Shown in pieces: positions 11,440 to 21,799 of a stretch of DNA of 64,000 nucleotides. The translations under genes were made by a program, and so were the position numbers. Each line of letters begins with the position of its first letter. The stretch's first letter is position 1. This stretch comes from Erinaceus europaeus (lineage: Eukaryota > Chordata > Mammalia > Eulipotyphla > Erinaceidae): assembly GCF_950295315.1 (NCBI RefSeq), contig NC_080172.1, positions 80,061,118 to 80,125,117 of the forward strand. The letters run 5' to 3'. Under the pieces are notes generated by a model. It was not told where the DNA came from. It made no database searches and saw nothing but the letters and a program-made list of their open reading frames with translations.

Positions 11440-11453
11440 AAAAAAAAATAATA
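11440..11453 (+). repeat. Left target-site duplication of the intact L1
   Basis: AAAAAAAAATAATA, repeated exactly at 18998-19011 after the L1 tail. Low complexity lowers its weight, but the TAATA end and the exact junction with the L1 start support it. Confidence 0.7.
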
Positions 11454-12818
11454 GGGGGAGGTAAGATGGCGACAGCCTGAGAAGTCGCTAACAGCGAGTG
11501 CTCTGATAGCATCGTCGGCAAAGGTAGGATTTTCTGCCTTTAGCAGGCCAGTCAACAAGGGGGGAGCACCAAAGAAGTGATTACAGTTTAATTTGGGTTA
11601 ACAATTAGAGCAAAGGGGACACGGACTAGCGGGGCTCCAGAATTCCCAGGCGGCGCCAGGCAAGGCGAGTGCTCCGGGCATTGTCCTCCGCCCGCCCGGG
11701 AAGGCGGCTCCTCCGCCGCCAGTTGCAGAGCGCGGCGGGCAGAGGACCCGGAGAGAGCACTTTAGCTCGGGGGCTGCCTCTTGGGAGTCGCTAGGGTCCA
11801 CCGCGACCCTGAGGGTGGATCCAAAGACTTCTTGAGTATAGCTCTCATTGGATCAAAGGACTTGGAGCTAGTTTTCATTTTTGAGAAATCCTTTAAAAAA
11901 GTCTGGAGGGCGGGGTTTCCCAGAAGATGGCGCCCGGAGAAGCAGAAGCTGCTAGCCTTTGAGCTCCGGACACATCTCGTGTAAACAATAGGATTTTCTG
12001 CCTTTAGCAAGCCAGCCAATAAGGGGCCATAACGGTCATACCAAGGATGTTTCTATAACTTAATTTGGGTTAAGAATTAGAGTAGGGGAAAAAATTCTTT
12101 TTTCTTCCTTTTAATTTTCAAGCATACATCCTTCACGCCGCCCCCCCCCCCCCCCCCATAAGCAGTGCCTGGGACCAGCTACTAGCAGGATACCCCATAC
12201 CACCAAACAGGGTTTTTTTTTTTTTTTTTTTCCTCTTTCCTTTTTTTTTTTTTTTTTTTAATTCACTGATACACATTTGGGAAGTTCCTCGCACTGCTCT
12301 TTAATTACAACTCTACTTCTTATCTTCTCCCTTTTCTCTCTCTTATCTCTCTCTATCTCTCTCTCTTTTTTTTTTTTTTTAATCTTGTCATACACTTCTT
12401 TCTTCTTTGCCTTTCTGAATTTGTGAATTACTTTGGGGAAGAAATCTGACCCAGAGTGGACTCTCTATGTGTGTATCTCTGCTCTAGTTCCCTTTACACT
12501 CTTGTTACCCTTAGAATATACACTGGATAGTAGATTTGCATAACTGTCTATTCTTGCTATCCTCTCTTCCTTTTCTCTTTCTTCACTGGGATTTGGTTAC
12601 TATTTTTTCACGGACTGGAGAAAATGTTTGGCTAACTGGTAACGATTAAACTCCTTCAATACTTACTTCAATTGCTACGGTTATTCCGGAGGTTGGTGAG
12701 TGCAATTGTCATAAAGGTATTTAGTACAGTGTTACTTGTGCTCAAAACACAACAACTGAGGAACAACAGAGCATTAAAAAAAAAAAAAAAAAGAGAGAAA
12801 CACATAAATTAAAAAAAA
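11454..12818 (+). promoter_or_regulatory. L1 5' UTR / internal promoter, two related units
   Basis: AAGATGGCG, a YY1-type core, occurs at 11463-11471 and again at 11924-11932. Each copy is followed by the same series of blocks: GGATTTTCTGCCTTTAGCA (11527-11545 and 11991-12009), a CCAGYCAAYAAGGGG-like block, then TTTAATTTGGGTTA and AATTAGAG. The two units are offset by about 461-464 bp, an imperfect tandem duplication like the 'monomers' of some L1 promoters. A GC- and CpG-rich segment (about 11630-11760) lies between them. The last 700 bp are T-rich with homopolymer runs. Pol II promoter activity is inferred from family knowledge. Confidence 0.8.
12138..12157 (+). repeat. Poly-C run in the L1 5' UTR
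   Basis: Eighteen or more C in a row, with T-runs at 12211-12230 and 12240-12259. Run lengths here are assembly-sensitive. Confidence 0.8.
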
Positions 12819-13733
12819 ATGGGTAGATTAAAAACAAATAAAACTGCTACCCCAATGAATGAAGACAAGAGCCCAGAAGAAACCACAAATCAGTCAGAAG
12901 TAACCATAGATAAGAAAAGTATGCAAGCAATAATAAACTTATTAATCACAGAAATGAAAACAACATTGGAGGAAAGAAATGGCAGTATTAGGGAAACAAC
13001 AGTTGAGACCCCCAAGGAAAATACCGATTATCTTGAGACAATTAGAGAACTGAAAGCTGAAATAGCTGTAATGAAGAAAGAAGCTGAGGCAAGGGAAAGC
13101 AGACTAACAGAAGCAGAAAACAGAATTAGTCAGACAGAGGATGAGTTAGAGAAAACTAAGAAAGAGGTGAAAGAGCTTAAAAAGAGATTGAGAGACACTG
13201 AAAACAACAACAGAGACATATGGGATGATCTCAAAAGAAGTAACATTCGTATAATTGGCCTGCCAGAGGAAGAAAGAGAGGAAGGGGAAGCAAACATCCT
13301 AGAGGAAATAATACAAGAAAATTTCCCAGACCTGAATAACAGAAAGGATATCAAGGTGCAAGAGGCCCAGAGAGTACCAAACAGAATCAACCCAGACCTG
13401 AAAACACCAAGACACATCATAGTCACAATGAGAAGAAGTAAGGATAAAGAAAGGATCCTAAAGGCTGCAAGAGAGAAACAAAAAGTCACATACAGGGGAA
13501 AACCCATAAGACTTTCTGCAGATTTTTCAACTCAAACTCTAAAAGCCAGAAGGGAGTGGCAAGATATCTATCGAGCCCTGAATGAAAAAGGGTTTCAACC
13601 AAGGATTATATATCCTGCTAGACTTTCATTCAAGCTAGATGGAGGGATCAAAACCTTCTTAGACAAACAACAGTTAAAGGAGGCAACTATCACCAAGCCG
13701 GCCCTGAAAGAGGTACTAAAAGACCTCTTATAA
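12819..13733 (+). CDS. L1 ORF1 protein, RNA-binding chaperone (304 aa)
   Basis: ORF1p forms trimers that coat L1 RNA and act as a nucleic-acid chaperone in the cytoplasmic L1 ribonucleoprotein. A polar N-terminus (1-65) is followed by a heptad-type charged coiled coil (about 70-135). An RRM starts at NIRIIGLPE (142-150) and includes RHIIV (198-202). The C-terminal domain (about 237-304) has ARREW (243-247) and YPARLSF (265-271). The arginine pair in ARREW corresponds to residues needed for retrotransposition in the human protein. At 304 aa it is somewhat shorter than human ORF1p (338 aa), the difference being at the N-terminus. The ATG follows an A-rich stretch, is the first in frame, and the frame is open to the TAA at the end. 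Confidence 0.96.
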   Translation: MGRLKTNKTATPMNEDKSPEETTNQSEVTIDKKSMQAIINLLITEMKTTLEERNGSIRETTVETPKENTDYLETIRELKAEIAVMKKEAEARESRLTEAENRISQTEDELEKTKKEVKELKKRLRDTENNNRDIWDDLKRSNIRIIGLPEEEREEGEANILEEIIQENFPDLNNRKDIKVQEAQRVPNRINPDLKTPRHIIVTMRRSKDKERILKAAREKQKVTYRGKPIRLSADFSTQTLKARREWQDIYRALNEKGFQPRIIYPARLSFKLDGGIKTFLDKQQLKEATITKPALKEVLKDLL

Positions 13734-13793
13734 ACAAGAACATCACTATAATACTTGTAAGATATCAGAGTAAACAAATTGTTTTTTAGAACA

Positions 13794-16700
13794 ATGGCAC
13801 TACAATACATTAAATCCATAATATCAGTAAATGTCAATGGCTTAAACTCACCCATCAAAAGGCACAGGGTGGGGGGATGGATCAGAAAACATAACCCAAC
13901 CATATGCTGCTTGCAAGAATCCCATCTGTCACAACAAGATAAACACAGACTTAAAGTGAAAGGATGGAAAACTATCATACAGGCTAACGGTCCACAAAAA
14001 AGGGCAGGAACAGCCATTCTCATCTCAGACACGATAGATTTTAAATTAAATAAAGTAATAAAAGATAGGCAAGGACATTACATAATGATTAGAGGATCAA
14101 TCAGCCAAGAAGACTTAACAATTATTAACATCTATGCACCCAACGAGGGACCATCTAAATACATTAAACACCTATTGAAAGAATTTCAAAAATACATCAA
14201 TAGTAATACAATAATAGTGGGAGACTTCAATACCCCACTCTCACACTTAGACAGATCAACAAAGCAGAGAACCAATAAAGATACAAGAGAATTGAATGAA
14301 GAGATTGACAGACTAGACCTCTTGGACATTTTCAGACTCCTCCACCCCAAAAAACTGGAATACACCTTCTTTTCAAATCCACACAACACATACTCAAGGA
14401 TAGACCACATGTTAGGCCACAAAGACAGCATCAATAAATTCAAGAGCATTGAAATCATCCCAAGTATCTTCTCAGACCACAGTGGAGTAAAACTAACTTT
14501 TAACAACAAACGGAAAATTATTAAAAGACCTAGAATTTGGAAACTAAACAACATGCTCCTTAAGAACCACTGGGTCAGACACTCACTCAAACAGGAAATT
14601 CAAATGTTCCTGGAAACTAATGAAAATGAAGACACAACCTATCAAAATATTTGGGACACAGCTAAAGCAGTACTGAGAGGGAAACTTATAGCTATACAAT
14701 CACATATTAAACACCAAGAAGAAGCCCAAATGAACGAACTTACTACACACCTCAAGGACTTAGAGGAAGAGGAACAAAGGAACCCTAAAGCAACCAGAAG
14801 GACAGAAATCACTAAAGTTAGAGCAGAAATAAACAACATCGAAAATAAAAGAACCATACAAAAGATCAATGAAGCCAAATGTTGGTTCTTTGAAAGATTA
14901 AACAAAATTGACAAACCCCTAGCCAGACTCACCAAACAAAAAAGAGAGAAGACTCAAATTAATAGAATTGTAAACGATACAGGAGATATCACAACTGACA
15001 CCACAGAAATCCAGAGAATTCTGCGAAACTTCTATAAAGAACTATATGCCACCAAGCTAGAGAATCTGGAAGAAATGGAACAATTCCTAGAAACCTATGC
15101 ACTTCCAAAACTGAACCAAGAAGAACTACAAAATCTAAATGCACCAATCACAGACAAAGAAATTGAAACCGTTATTAAGAATCTCCCCAACAACAAAAGT
15201 CCTGGACCAGATGGCTTCACAAACGAATTCTACAAAACTTTCAGGAAACAGTTAATACCCATACTTCTTAAGCTATTCCATAAGATTGAAGAAACAGGAA
15301 TACTCCCTTCCACCTTCTATGAAGCCAACATCACCCTGATACCAAAAGCTGATAGGGACAGAACAAAAAAGGAAAACTACAGACCAATATCTCTTATGAA
15401 CATAGATGCCAAAATATTAAACAAGATCTTGGCCAACCGGATACAGCAACACATCAAAAAGATTGTTCATCATGACCAAGTGGGATTCATCCCAGGAATG
15501 CAAGGCTGGTTCAACATCCGTAAATCAATCAATGTCATTCATCACATCAATAAAAGCAAAGCCAAAAACCACATGATTATCTCAATAGATGCAGAGAAAG
15601 CCTTTGATAAAATCCAACACCCATTCATGCTCAAAACTCTACAAAAAATGGGAATAGATGGGAAATTCCTCAAGATAGTGGAGTCTATATATAGCAAACC
15701 TACAGCCAACATCATACTCAATGGAGAGAAGCTGAAAGCATTCCCCCTCAGATCAGGGACTAGACAGGGCTGCCCACTGTCACCGTTACTCTTCAACATA
15801 GTATTGGAAGTTCTTGCCATAGCAATCAGGCAAGAGAAAGAAATCAAAGGGATACAGATTGGAAGGGAAGAAGTCAAGCTCTCACTATTTGCAGATGATA
15901 TGATAGTATACATAGAAAGACCTAAAGAATCCAGTAGAAAATTACTGGAAGTTGTTAGGCAATATAGCAAGGTATCAGGCTACAAAATCAATGTACAAAA
16001 ATCAGTGGCATTTCTTTATGCAAACACTAAATCTGAAGAAGAAGACATCCAGAAATCACTCCCATTTACTGTTTCAGCAAAATCAATCAAATACCTAGGA
16101 ATAAAGTTGACCAAAGAAGTGAAAGACTTGTATGCTGAAAACTATGAGTCGCTACTCAAGGAGATAGAAACTGATACCAAGAAATGGAAAGATATCCCAT
16201 GCTCATGGATTGGAAGAATAAATATCATCAAAATGAACATTCTCCCCAGAGCCATATACAAATTCAATGCAATACCCATCAAAGTTCCACCAAGCTTCTT
16301 TAAGAGAATAGAACAAACACTACAATCATTTATCTGGAACCTGAAAACACCTAGAATTGCCAAAACCATCCTAAGGAAAAGAAACAGAAATGGAGGCATC
16401 ACACTCCCAGACCTTAAACTATATTATAAAGCCATCATCATCAAAACAGCATGGTACTGGAACAAAAATAGGCACACAGACCAGTGGAACAGAATTGAAA
16501 GCCCAGAAGTAAATCCCAACACCTATGGGCATCTAATCTTTGATAAGGGGGCCCAAAGGATTAAATGGAAGAAGGAGGCTCTCTTCAATAAATGGTGCTG
16601 GGAAAACTGGGTTGAAACATGCAGAAGAATGAAATTGAACCACTTTATCTCACCAGAAACAAAAATCAATTCCAAATGGATCAAAGACCTAGATGTCAGA

Positions 16701-17618
16701 CCAGAAACAATCAAATACTTAGAGGAAAACATTGGTAAAACACTTTCCCATCTACACCTCAAGGATATCTTTGATGAATCAAACCCAATTGCAAGGAAGA
16801 CCAAAGCAGAAACAAACCAATGGGACTACATCAAATTGAAAAGCTTCTGCACATCCAAAGAAACTATTAAACAAACAGAGAGACCCCTCACAGAATGGGA
16901 GAAGATCTTCACATGCCAGACATCAGACAAGAAACTAATCACCAAAATATATAAAGAGCTCAGCAAACTTAGCCGCAAAAAAGCAAATGACCCCATCCAA
17001 AAATGGGCAGAGGAAATGAACAAAACATTCACCACAGAGGAGATCCAAAAGGCTAACAAACATATGAAAAACTGCTCTAGGTCACTGATTGTCAGAGAAA
17101 TGCAAATTAAGACAACACTAAGATACCACCTCACTCCTGTAAGAATGGCATACATCAAAAAGGACAGCAGCAACAAATGCTGGAGAGGATGTGGGGACAG
17201 AGGAACCCTTTTACATTGCTGGTGGGAATGTAAATTGGTACAGCCTCTGTGGAGAGCAGTCTGGAAAACTCTCAGAAGGCTAGACATGGACCTTCCATAT
17301 GACCCAATAATTCCTCTCCTGGGGTTATACCCCAAGGACTCCATAACACCCAACCAAAAAGAGGTGTGTACTCCTATGTTCATAGCAGCACAATTCATAA
17401 TAGCTAAAACCTGGAAGCAACCCAGGTGCCCAACAACAGATGAATGGCTGAGAAAGCTGTGGTATATATACACAATGGAATACTATGCAGCTATCAAGAA
17501 CAATGAACTCACCTTCTCTGACCCATCTTGGACAGAGCTAGAAGGAATTATGTTAAGTGGACTAAGTCAGAAAGTTAAAGATGAGTATGGGATGATCCCA
17601 CTCATCAACAGAAGCTGA
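13794..17618 (+). CDS. L1 ORF2 protein, endonuclease-reverse transcriptase (1274 aa)
   Basis: ORF2p nicks target DNA and reverse-transcribes L1 and SINE RNA at the nick. I chose the ATG at 13794 (MALQYIK), which gives 1274 aa, close to human (1275), with a 60-bp spacer after ORF1. The frame is also open from an ATG at 13779 (1279 aa). The APE-type endonuclease residues are visible: SVNVNGLNS (Asn13), LQES (Glu42), VGDFNTP (Asp/Asn near 145) and SDHSG (His near 229). Reverse transcriptase has [29 protein letters not shown]-like SIDAEKAFD and the catalytic FADD near residue 700. The C-terminus has the C-x3-C-x7-H-x4-C cysteine motif (CWRGC...HCWWEC) followed by [10 protein letters not shown]. 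All key residues are present and I see no break. Confidence 0.96.
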   Translation: MALQYIKSIISVNVNGLNSPIKRHRVGGWIRKHNPTICCLQESHLSQQDKHRLKVKGWKTIIQANGPQKRAGTAILISDTIDFKLNKVIKDRQGHYIMIRGSISQEDLTIINIYAPNEGPSKYIKHLLKEFQKYINSNTIIVGDFNTPLSHLDRSTKQRTNKDTRELNEEIDRLDLLDIFRLLHPKKLEYTFFSNPHNTYSRIDHMLGHKDSINKFKSIEIIPSIFSDHSGVKLTFNNKRKIIKRPRIWKLNNMLLKNHWVRHSLKQEIQMFLETNENEDTTYQNIWDTAKAVLRGKLIAIQSHIKHQEEAQMNELTTHLKDLEEEEQRNPKATRRTEITKVRAEINNIENKRTIQKINEAKCWFFERLNKIDKPLARLTKQKREKTQINRIVNDTGDITTDTTEIQRILRNFYKELYATKLENLEEMEQFLETYALPKLNQEELQNLNAPITDKEIETVIKNLPNNKSPGPDGFTNEFYKTFRKQLIPILLKLFHKIEETGILPSTFYEANITLIPKADRDRTKKENYRPISLMNIDAKILNKILANRIQQHIKKIVHHDQVGFIPGMQGWFNIRKSINVIHHINKSKAKNHMIISIDAEKAFDKIQHPFMLKTLQKMGIDGKFLKIVESIYSKPTANIILNGEKLKAFPLRSGTRQGCPLSPLLFNIVLEVLAIAIRQEKEIKGIQIGREEVKLSLFADDMIVYIERPKESSRKLLEVVRQYSKVSGYKINVQKSVAFLYANTKSEEEDIQKSLPFTVSAKSIKYLGIKLTKEVKDLYAENYESLLKEIETDTKKWKDIPCSWIGRINIIKMNILPRAIYKFNAIPIKVPPSFFKRIEQTLQSFIWNLKTPRIAKTILRKRNRNGGITLPDLKLYYKAIIIKTAWYWNKNRHTDQWNRIESPEVNPNTYGHLIFDKGAQRIKWKKEALFNKWCWENWVETCRRMKLNHFISPETKINSKWIKDLDVRPETIKYLEENIGKTLSHLHLKDIFDESNPIARKTKAETNQWDYIKLKSFCTSKETIKQTERPLTEWEKIFTCQTSDKKLITKIYKELSKLSRKKANDPIQKWAEEMNKTFTTEEIQKANKHMKNCSRSLIVREMQIKTTLRYHLTPVRMAYIKKDSSNKCWRGCGDRGTLLHCWWECKLVQPLWRAVWKTLRRLDMDLPYDPIIPLLGLYPKDSITPNQKEVCTPMFIAAQFIIAKTWKQPRCPTTDEWLRKLWYIYTMEYYAAIKNNELTFSDPSWTELEGIMLSGLSQKVKDEYGMIPLINRS

Positions 17619-18961
17619 CTTAGAAGATCTGAAAGGGAAACTAAAAGCAGGACCTGATCAAATTGTAAGTAGGGCACCAAAGTAAAAACCCAGTGGTGAG
17701 GGGTAGACATGTAGCTTCCTGGGCCAGTGGGGGGTGGGAATGGGCGGGAGGGATGGGTCACGGTCCTTTGGTGATGGGAATGGTGTTTATGTACACTCCT
17801 AGCAAAATGTAGACATATAAATCAGTAGTTAATTAATATGAGAGGGGGAAATCAATTGTATGTCTCAAAGGTTCTCAAAAGACAAACTGAATCTTTTTAA
17901 TAGATAGGCAATGTATTTGATATGCGGACTCTCTCAAAAGCCTAGACCAAGTAGATTAGAAGCTTCCAATAGCACAGCTATATACAAGATACTGGGTACT
18001 GTACAGCAAACCATAACAAAGGGACTTTTCAAAGTTAACCCAATTAACAAATAATGTGATGATAATATTAACTATTGATTGTCTTTTTGAAGCCTAAGAC
18101 AGCAGGAACCTCACATCTTCACTATAGAGCCCCTACTTCCCCCAGTCCTGGCACCCATGGATAGGGCTCACTTTCCCGTATGCTTCTCCCAATCCATACC
18201 AAATAATATTGCATCCGTCGATCACAACCTAACCAAAGCAACGATTGCCATCTCAACATGCTTCACCTCAGAGTGTATCCAGAGACTTCACGTGTGGAAT
18301 GACAACCCTTCAGCTTCATTACTCGGGTGAGACCTTTCCTTTTATAGTACACTCTAATTTCATCTCAGGTAGTTCACTTTCTAACAAAGTCCCATAACCT
18401 AGACATACACCAGTTTCTGTGAGAGAGAGCGTATGTGCACACGTATCCATAAACTACTGCAAAATATATACCTGAAAGCAGGATTACACTAGAGTTTGCA
18501 GTGAGTACCTCCCCAACACTTCCTCTCCACTATTCCAATCTTGGGATCCATGTTTGCTCAACAAATTGTTTGGCTTTGTATGTTAACTCTCTTTTCAATC
18601 ACCAGGTTCCAGATGCCACCAGGATGCTGGCTAGGCTTCCCTGGATTGAAGACCCCACCAATGTGTCCTGGAGCTCAGCTTCCCCAGAGACACACCTTAC
18701 TAGGGAAAGAGAGAGGCAGACTGGGAGTATGGACCGACCAGTCAACGCCCATGTTCAGCGGGGAAGCAATTACAGAAGCCAGACCCTCTACCTTCTGCAA
18801 CCCTCAACGACCCTGGGTCCATGCTCCCAGAGGGCTAGAGAATGGGAAGGCTATCATGGGAGAGGGTGGGTTATGGGGATTGGGTGGTGGGAATTGTGTG
18901 GAGTTGTACCCCTCCTACCTTATGCTTTTGTTCACTAATCCTTTCTTAAATTAAAAATTTA
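17619..18961 (+). other. L1 3' UTR of the intact element
   Basis: About 1.34 kb of non-coding sequence after the ORF2 stop. It includes the G-rich tract at 17729-17757 and ends in the 'ggtggtgggaattgtgtggagttgtacccctc' type terminus (positions 18884-18913). The same terminus marks L1 fragments at 24.9, 39.4, 42.1 and 55.6 kb, so it is diagnostic of this L1 lineage. Confidence 0.88.
17729..17757 (+). other. G-quadruplex-forming tract in the L1 3' UTR
   Basis: Six runs of three or more G are separated by only one or two bases (GGGGGG-T-GGG-AAT-GGG-C-GGG-A-GGG-AT-GGG). This satisfies the intramolecular quadruplex pattern. A G-rich polypurine tract here is a known conserved feature of mammalian L1 3' UTRs. 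The older copy near 53.5 kb has lost most of the runs. Confidence 0.8.
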
Positions 18962-18997
18962 AATAAAAAAAAAATAAATAAAAAGAAAAAGAAAAAG
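18962..18997 (+). terminator. L1 polyadenylation signal and A-rich tail
   Basis: AATAAA at 18962-18967 leads into an A-rich tail broken by TAAAT and AAAAAG units, up to the right-hand direct repeat at 18998. The interrupted tail suggests some ageing or microsatellite growth after insertion. Confidence 0.75.
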
Positions 18998-19011
18998 AAA
19001 AAAAAATAATA
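18998..19011 (+). repeat. Right target-site duplication of the intact L1
   Basis: Second copy of AAAAAAAAATAATA. The A-rich remainder up to 19030 is the rest of the interrupted SINE tail. Confidence 0.68.
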
Positions 19012-19030
19012 ATAAAAAAAAAAAGAAAAA

Positions 19031-19047
19031 AAAAAAGAAACATTAAA
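19031..19047 (+). repeat. Right target-site duplication of the type C SINE
   Basis: Exact 17-of-17 copy of 11303-11319, now separated from it by the SINE plus the whole L1. Confidence 0.88.
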
Positions 19048-19057
19048 AAATATATAT

Positions 19058-19256
19058 TTTTTAATTTTATCCTTATTTTTATTGGATAGAGACAGCCAGA
19101 AGTTGAGAGGAATAGGGAGACAGAGGGAGAGACGCCTGCAGCCCTGCTTCACTACTTATGGAGTTTTCCCTCTGCAGATGGGGACTGGGGGCTGGAACGC
19201 AGATCCTTGCGTACTGTATCATGTGCTCAACCAGATAGCACCATCACCCGGCCTCT
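19058..19256 (-). mobile_element. Type B SINE
   Basis: Read on the minus strand: head GAGGCCGGGTGATGGTGC, body with CCCCATCTGCAGAGGGAAAACTCC and GCAGGGCTGCAGGCGTC, and a CTGTCTCTATCCAATAAAAA-like 3' end. It lies in the tail region of the outer type A SINE. I could not find a clean duplication of its own. Confidence 0.85.
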
Positions 19257-19270
19257 AGATTATTTCTTTT
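19257..19270 (+). repeat. Right target-site duplication of the outer type A SINE
   Basis: Exact 14-bp partner of 11043-11056, lying just right of the head of a minus-strand SINE. Confidence 0.75.
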
Positions 19271-19384
19271 AAAAAAGTAGAGTTATTTGATCAATTTTCA
19301 TTTGATTCATTATTACATGTATTGGCATTGATTTTCTTTTTATCATTATTATTTCTGTCATCATTACAGCTTCACCACTACAGG

Positions 19385-19575
19385 TCAATATTTTCTTTCA
19401 AACAGAAAAACAGAGAAGGACATATATAGAGACAGAGATAGAGAGATGAGGTAGATAGAGATAGAGAGGAAGATACCATAATACCAAACTTCCTTCAGTG
19501 CCAGACTCAAACCTAGGTTATGTGCTGAACAAAGTTAGCACAATGTTCATGTGAGCTATCTTGTCAGCCCCGACA
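19385..19575 (-). mobile_element. Type D SINE, old
   Basis: Minus strand GGGGCTGACAAGATAGCTCAC head, CCTAGGTTTGAGTCTGGC (B-box-like) and a CTCTATCTC-rich 3' part. Confidence 0.6.
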
Positions 19576-20639
19576 GTCATCTAACAAATATTTTAAATAA
19601 TCACTTCCACTTACAAAACTATTAAGAACTATATTTTGTACTTTTCTCTGTACATGCACGTGTTCCTAGAGAAGAGTTTAAAGCAAAGTGGATTTTAAAC
19701 CATTATTACATCTAAAGTATTGTTTTTCCATTTTGCTCCCATGAAAGCATATGCATTATCTTCTTCCAAACGAGTGCCAAGAAGGAAAGGTCTATTGCAG
19801 CATAAGTGATAAAAGGTGTATTACTTTTCAGCTTGTCAACAATTGAAGTGGCATAGCACTGTTGCTAAGAGAGGAGTCTAGGGAATATATAAAAAGTTTA
19901 GATACAACGATTTACTGCCAATCAGTGAACTATATATTATTTAATATGTGAACCTATCCCATTCTTCCTATTACATTAAACTGTTTTATTCCTCCTTTAA
20001 AGTGGTGTTACCCACCGGAACACATTCAATTACATTTTCCACTAAGGATGAGCTGCTAAAATCAATGCACACATCATAGACACCTATATTTTTCTTTCTC
20101 CATTAGAGTTTAAGATTGCTTACAATTCCATAAGTATTGACTGACATCATTAGATTATTTTGGGTAAAGAACTTGAGGCAAAGATACTGTTTCCATGCAA
20201 GTGTTTGAATAGAAAATATCTACCTAAATCTGTGTTTTTCTAGTTAAATTTAGTTACACACAGCTAAAAATCCAGTTTGGAATTAAAAAAACAGGCATGT
20301 ATGGAGCAATTTCAATAGTGAAAATTAAAAAGTACTTTATTGTTAGGTTGGGAATCAAAGATAGCAAATTCAGCTTTCATACTTAGAACCATGTGAAAAA
20401 AATTGTTTTGCATTAATTAATGAGAACATCTATCTCCTGCTTCTGTTTTCTTCCTAAGTTCCTATAGCAAAAGCTAAGATTTTAATTCTTTTATGTAACA
20501 CACAGACAAATCTATTTTTCTACAGTATTCCAACATATCTGAACACATTTTCAGTTAAACCTATAATTGATGTTTTTATTTGTCTGTAGTTGTGAACTAC
20601 CAGTTTTGCTGTGGTTCAGCTATTTCACTGCTCCAGGAA
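19576..20639. other. Single-copy intron sequence
   Basis: About 1.06 kb free of recognisable SINE or L1 pieces. No motif cluster stands out. Confidence 0.45.
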
Positions 20640-20885
20640 GATTCTTTTTTTTTCCCCCTATTTTCTCCTGTCCTTTTTACAGACAAAGAATGAAAGACAA
20701 AAGAGAGAAAGACACAGAGGAAAAAAAAAAAGAGAGAAGTAGAGAGACTGCCAACACTGTTCTACCATTCATGAATCAATCTGCATAAATATTTCCATGT
20801 GGTGGCGGGGGCTCTACTCCAGGTCCCTGTGTATAGTGACACAGATTTCAGTCACATCCTTCCAGCCTCAGGTTTTTTGGTTGTT
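20640..20885 (-). mobile_element. Type D SINE, old
   Basis: Minus strand has a CACAGGGACCTGGAGTAGAGCC B-box area, then CTCTCTACTTCTCTC and a T-rich left end; strongly diverged. Confidence 0.45.
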
Positions 20886-21237
20886 TTTTTTTCAATCAGT
20901 GGAAGGGTGAAGGAGATAGAGGTAAGTAGCTTTACCCCTAAACCACAAAAAGCATTAAATATCACACACACTTTTGAAAAACCAACCTGATCCAACTCCA
21001 TCTTATCTCTAACTGCCATGATGATACCTCAAAGTGAAAAGAAAGCATCCTGACTAAACTATGCAAGAGCTCCTATGAAAGAATAACTAAAAACAAAGCA
21101 AAACAACAAATAAAAAACAGTCACTTTTTTCTCCTTACTGAGAATTATAAAAGAACTGTCAGCTCCTATTGATATTAGAAAGATATAGTAGGTCACCTCA
21201 GTTCACCATTAAAAGAAAATTCGACACTACAACATTT

Positions 21238-21437
21238 TTTAAAATTATCTATTTATTAATTGGGTAGAGACAATCAAAAATTGAGAAGGGGGAGGGAGAG
21301 AGAAAGAGAGACACCTGCAGCCCTGCTTCACCACTTCTGAAGCTTTCCCCCTGCAAGTGGGGTACAGGGGCTCAAACCTGGGTCCTTGCACATTGTACCA
21401 AGTACACTAAATCAGATGCAACACCACCCAGCCCCCA
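21238..21437 (-). mobile_element. Type B SINE
   Basis: Minus strand GGGGGCTGGGTGGTGTTGC head, CCCCACTTGCAGGGGGAAAGC, GCAGGGCTGCAGGTGTC, TCTACCCAATTAATAAATA end. Confidence 0.85.
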
Positions 21438-21469
21438 GCGTCACCACTTAGCTCCCCAACATTTTTAAA

Positions 21470-21667
21470 AACAATTTTTAAAATTTGTTTTGGATAGATA
21501 CAGAGAGAAATTGAGGTGAAAAGGGAAAATAGAGAGTAGAGAGACAGCTGTAGCATTGCCTCACCACTCCCAAAGCTTCTCCCTAGCAGGTGGGGACCTG
21601 GTGTTAAAACCTGAGTCCTTGTGTTTTGTAATGTGTACACTCAACCAAGTGTGCCACCAACTAGCCC
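21470..21667 (-). mobile_element. Type B SINE, adjacent second copy
   Basis: Same orientation as its neighbour, 32 bp away: minus strand GGGGCTAGTTGGTGGCACAC head, CCCCACCTGCTAGGGAGAAGC, TGTATCTATCCAAAACAAAT end. More diverged than the neighbour, so an independent insertion. Confidence 0.83.
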
Positions 21668-21799
21668 CTACAATCCAACGTTCTACTTAGAGACTCCTGC
21701 CAAAGAATCTAAAGTTTTCAAATGACCTCAGCTTAGTTAGACACTCCCACTGTGGCTCATGAAAACTTCCCTAGGTTTGCTGTATCCCACCAAAGCAAA

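Larger units (their letters stand above)
11454..18997 (+). mobile_element. Full-length LINE-1 retrotransposon with both ORFs intact
   Basis: The element begins GGGGGAGGTAAGATGGCG, very like the first bases of other mammalian L1s. It then has a 1.36-kb 5' UTR, ORF1 (12819-13733), a short spacer, ORF2 (13794-17618), a 1.3-kb 3' UTR and an A-rich tail with AATAAA. A 14-bp direct repeat AAAAAAAAATAATA lies directly before it (11440-11453) and after its tail (18998-19011). Neither ORF has a stop or frameshift, so the copy is young and may be able to retrotranspose. It interrupts the tail of a SINE. Relative to DPYD it is antisense, the orientation usually better tolerated in introns. Activity is inferred from the sequence. 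Confidence 0.95.

Noticed and set aside
11630..11760. CpG island / host gene promoter
   Set aside because: The GC-rich patch is part of the L1 5' UTR and the host gene is transcribed from the other strand far away.
16826..17473. 215-codon minus-strand ORF
   Set aside because: It is the antisense shadow of ORF2 of the intact L1, with no motif of its own.
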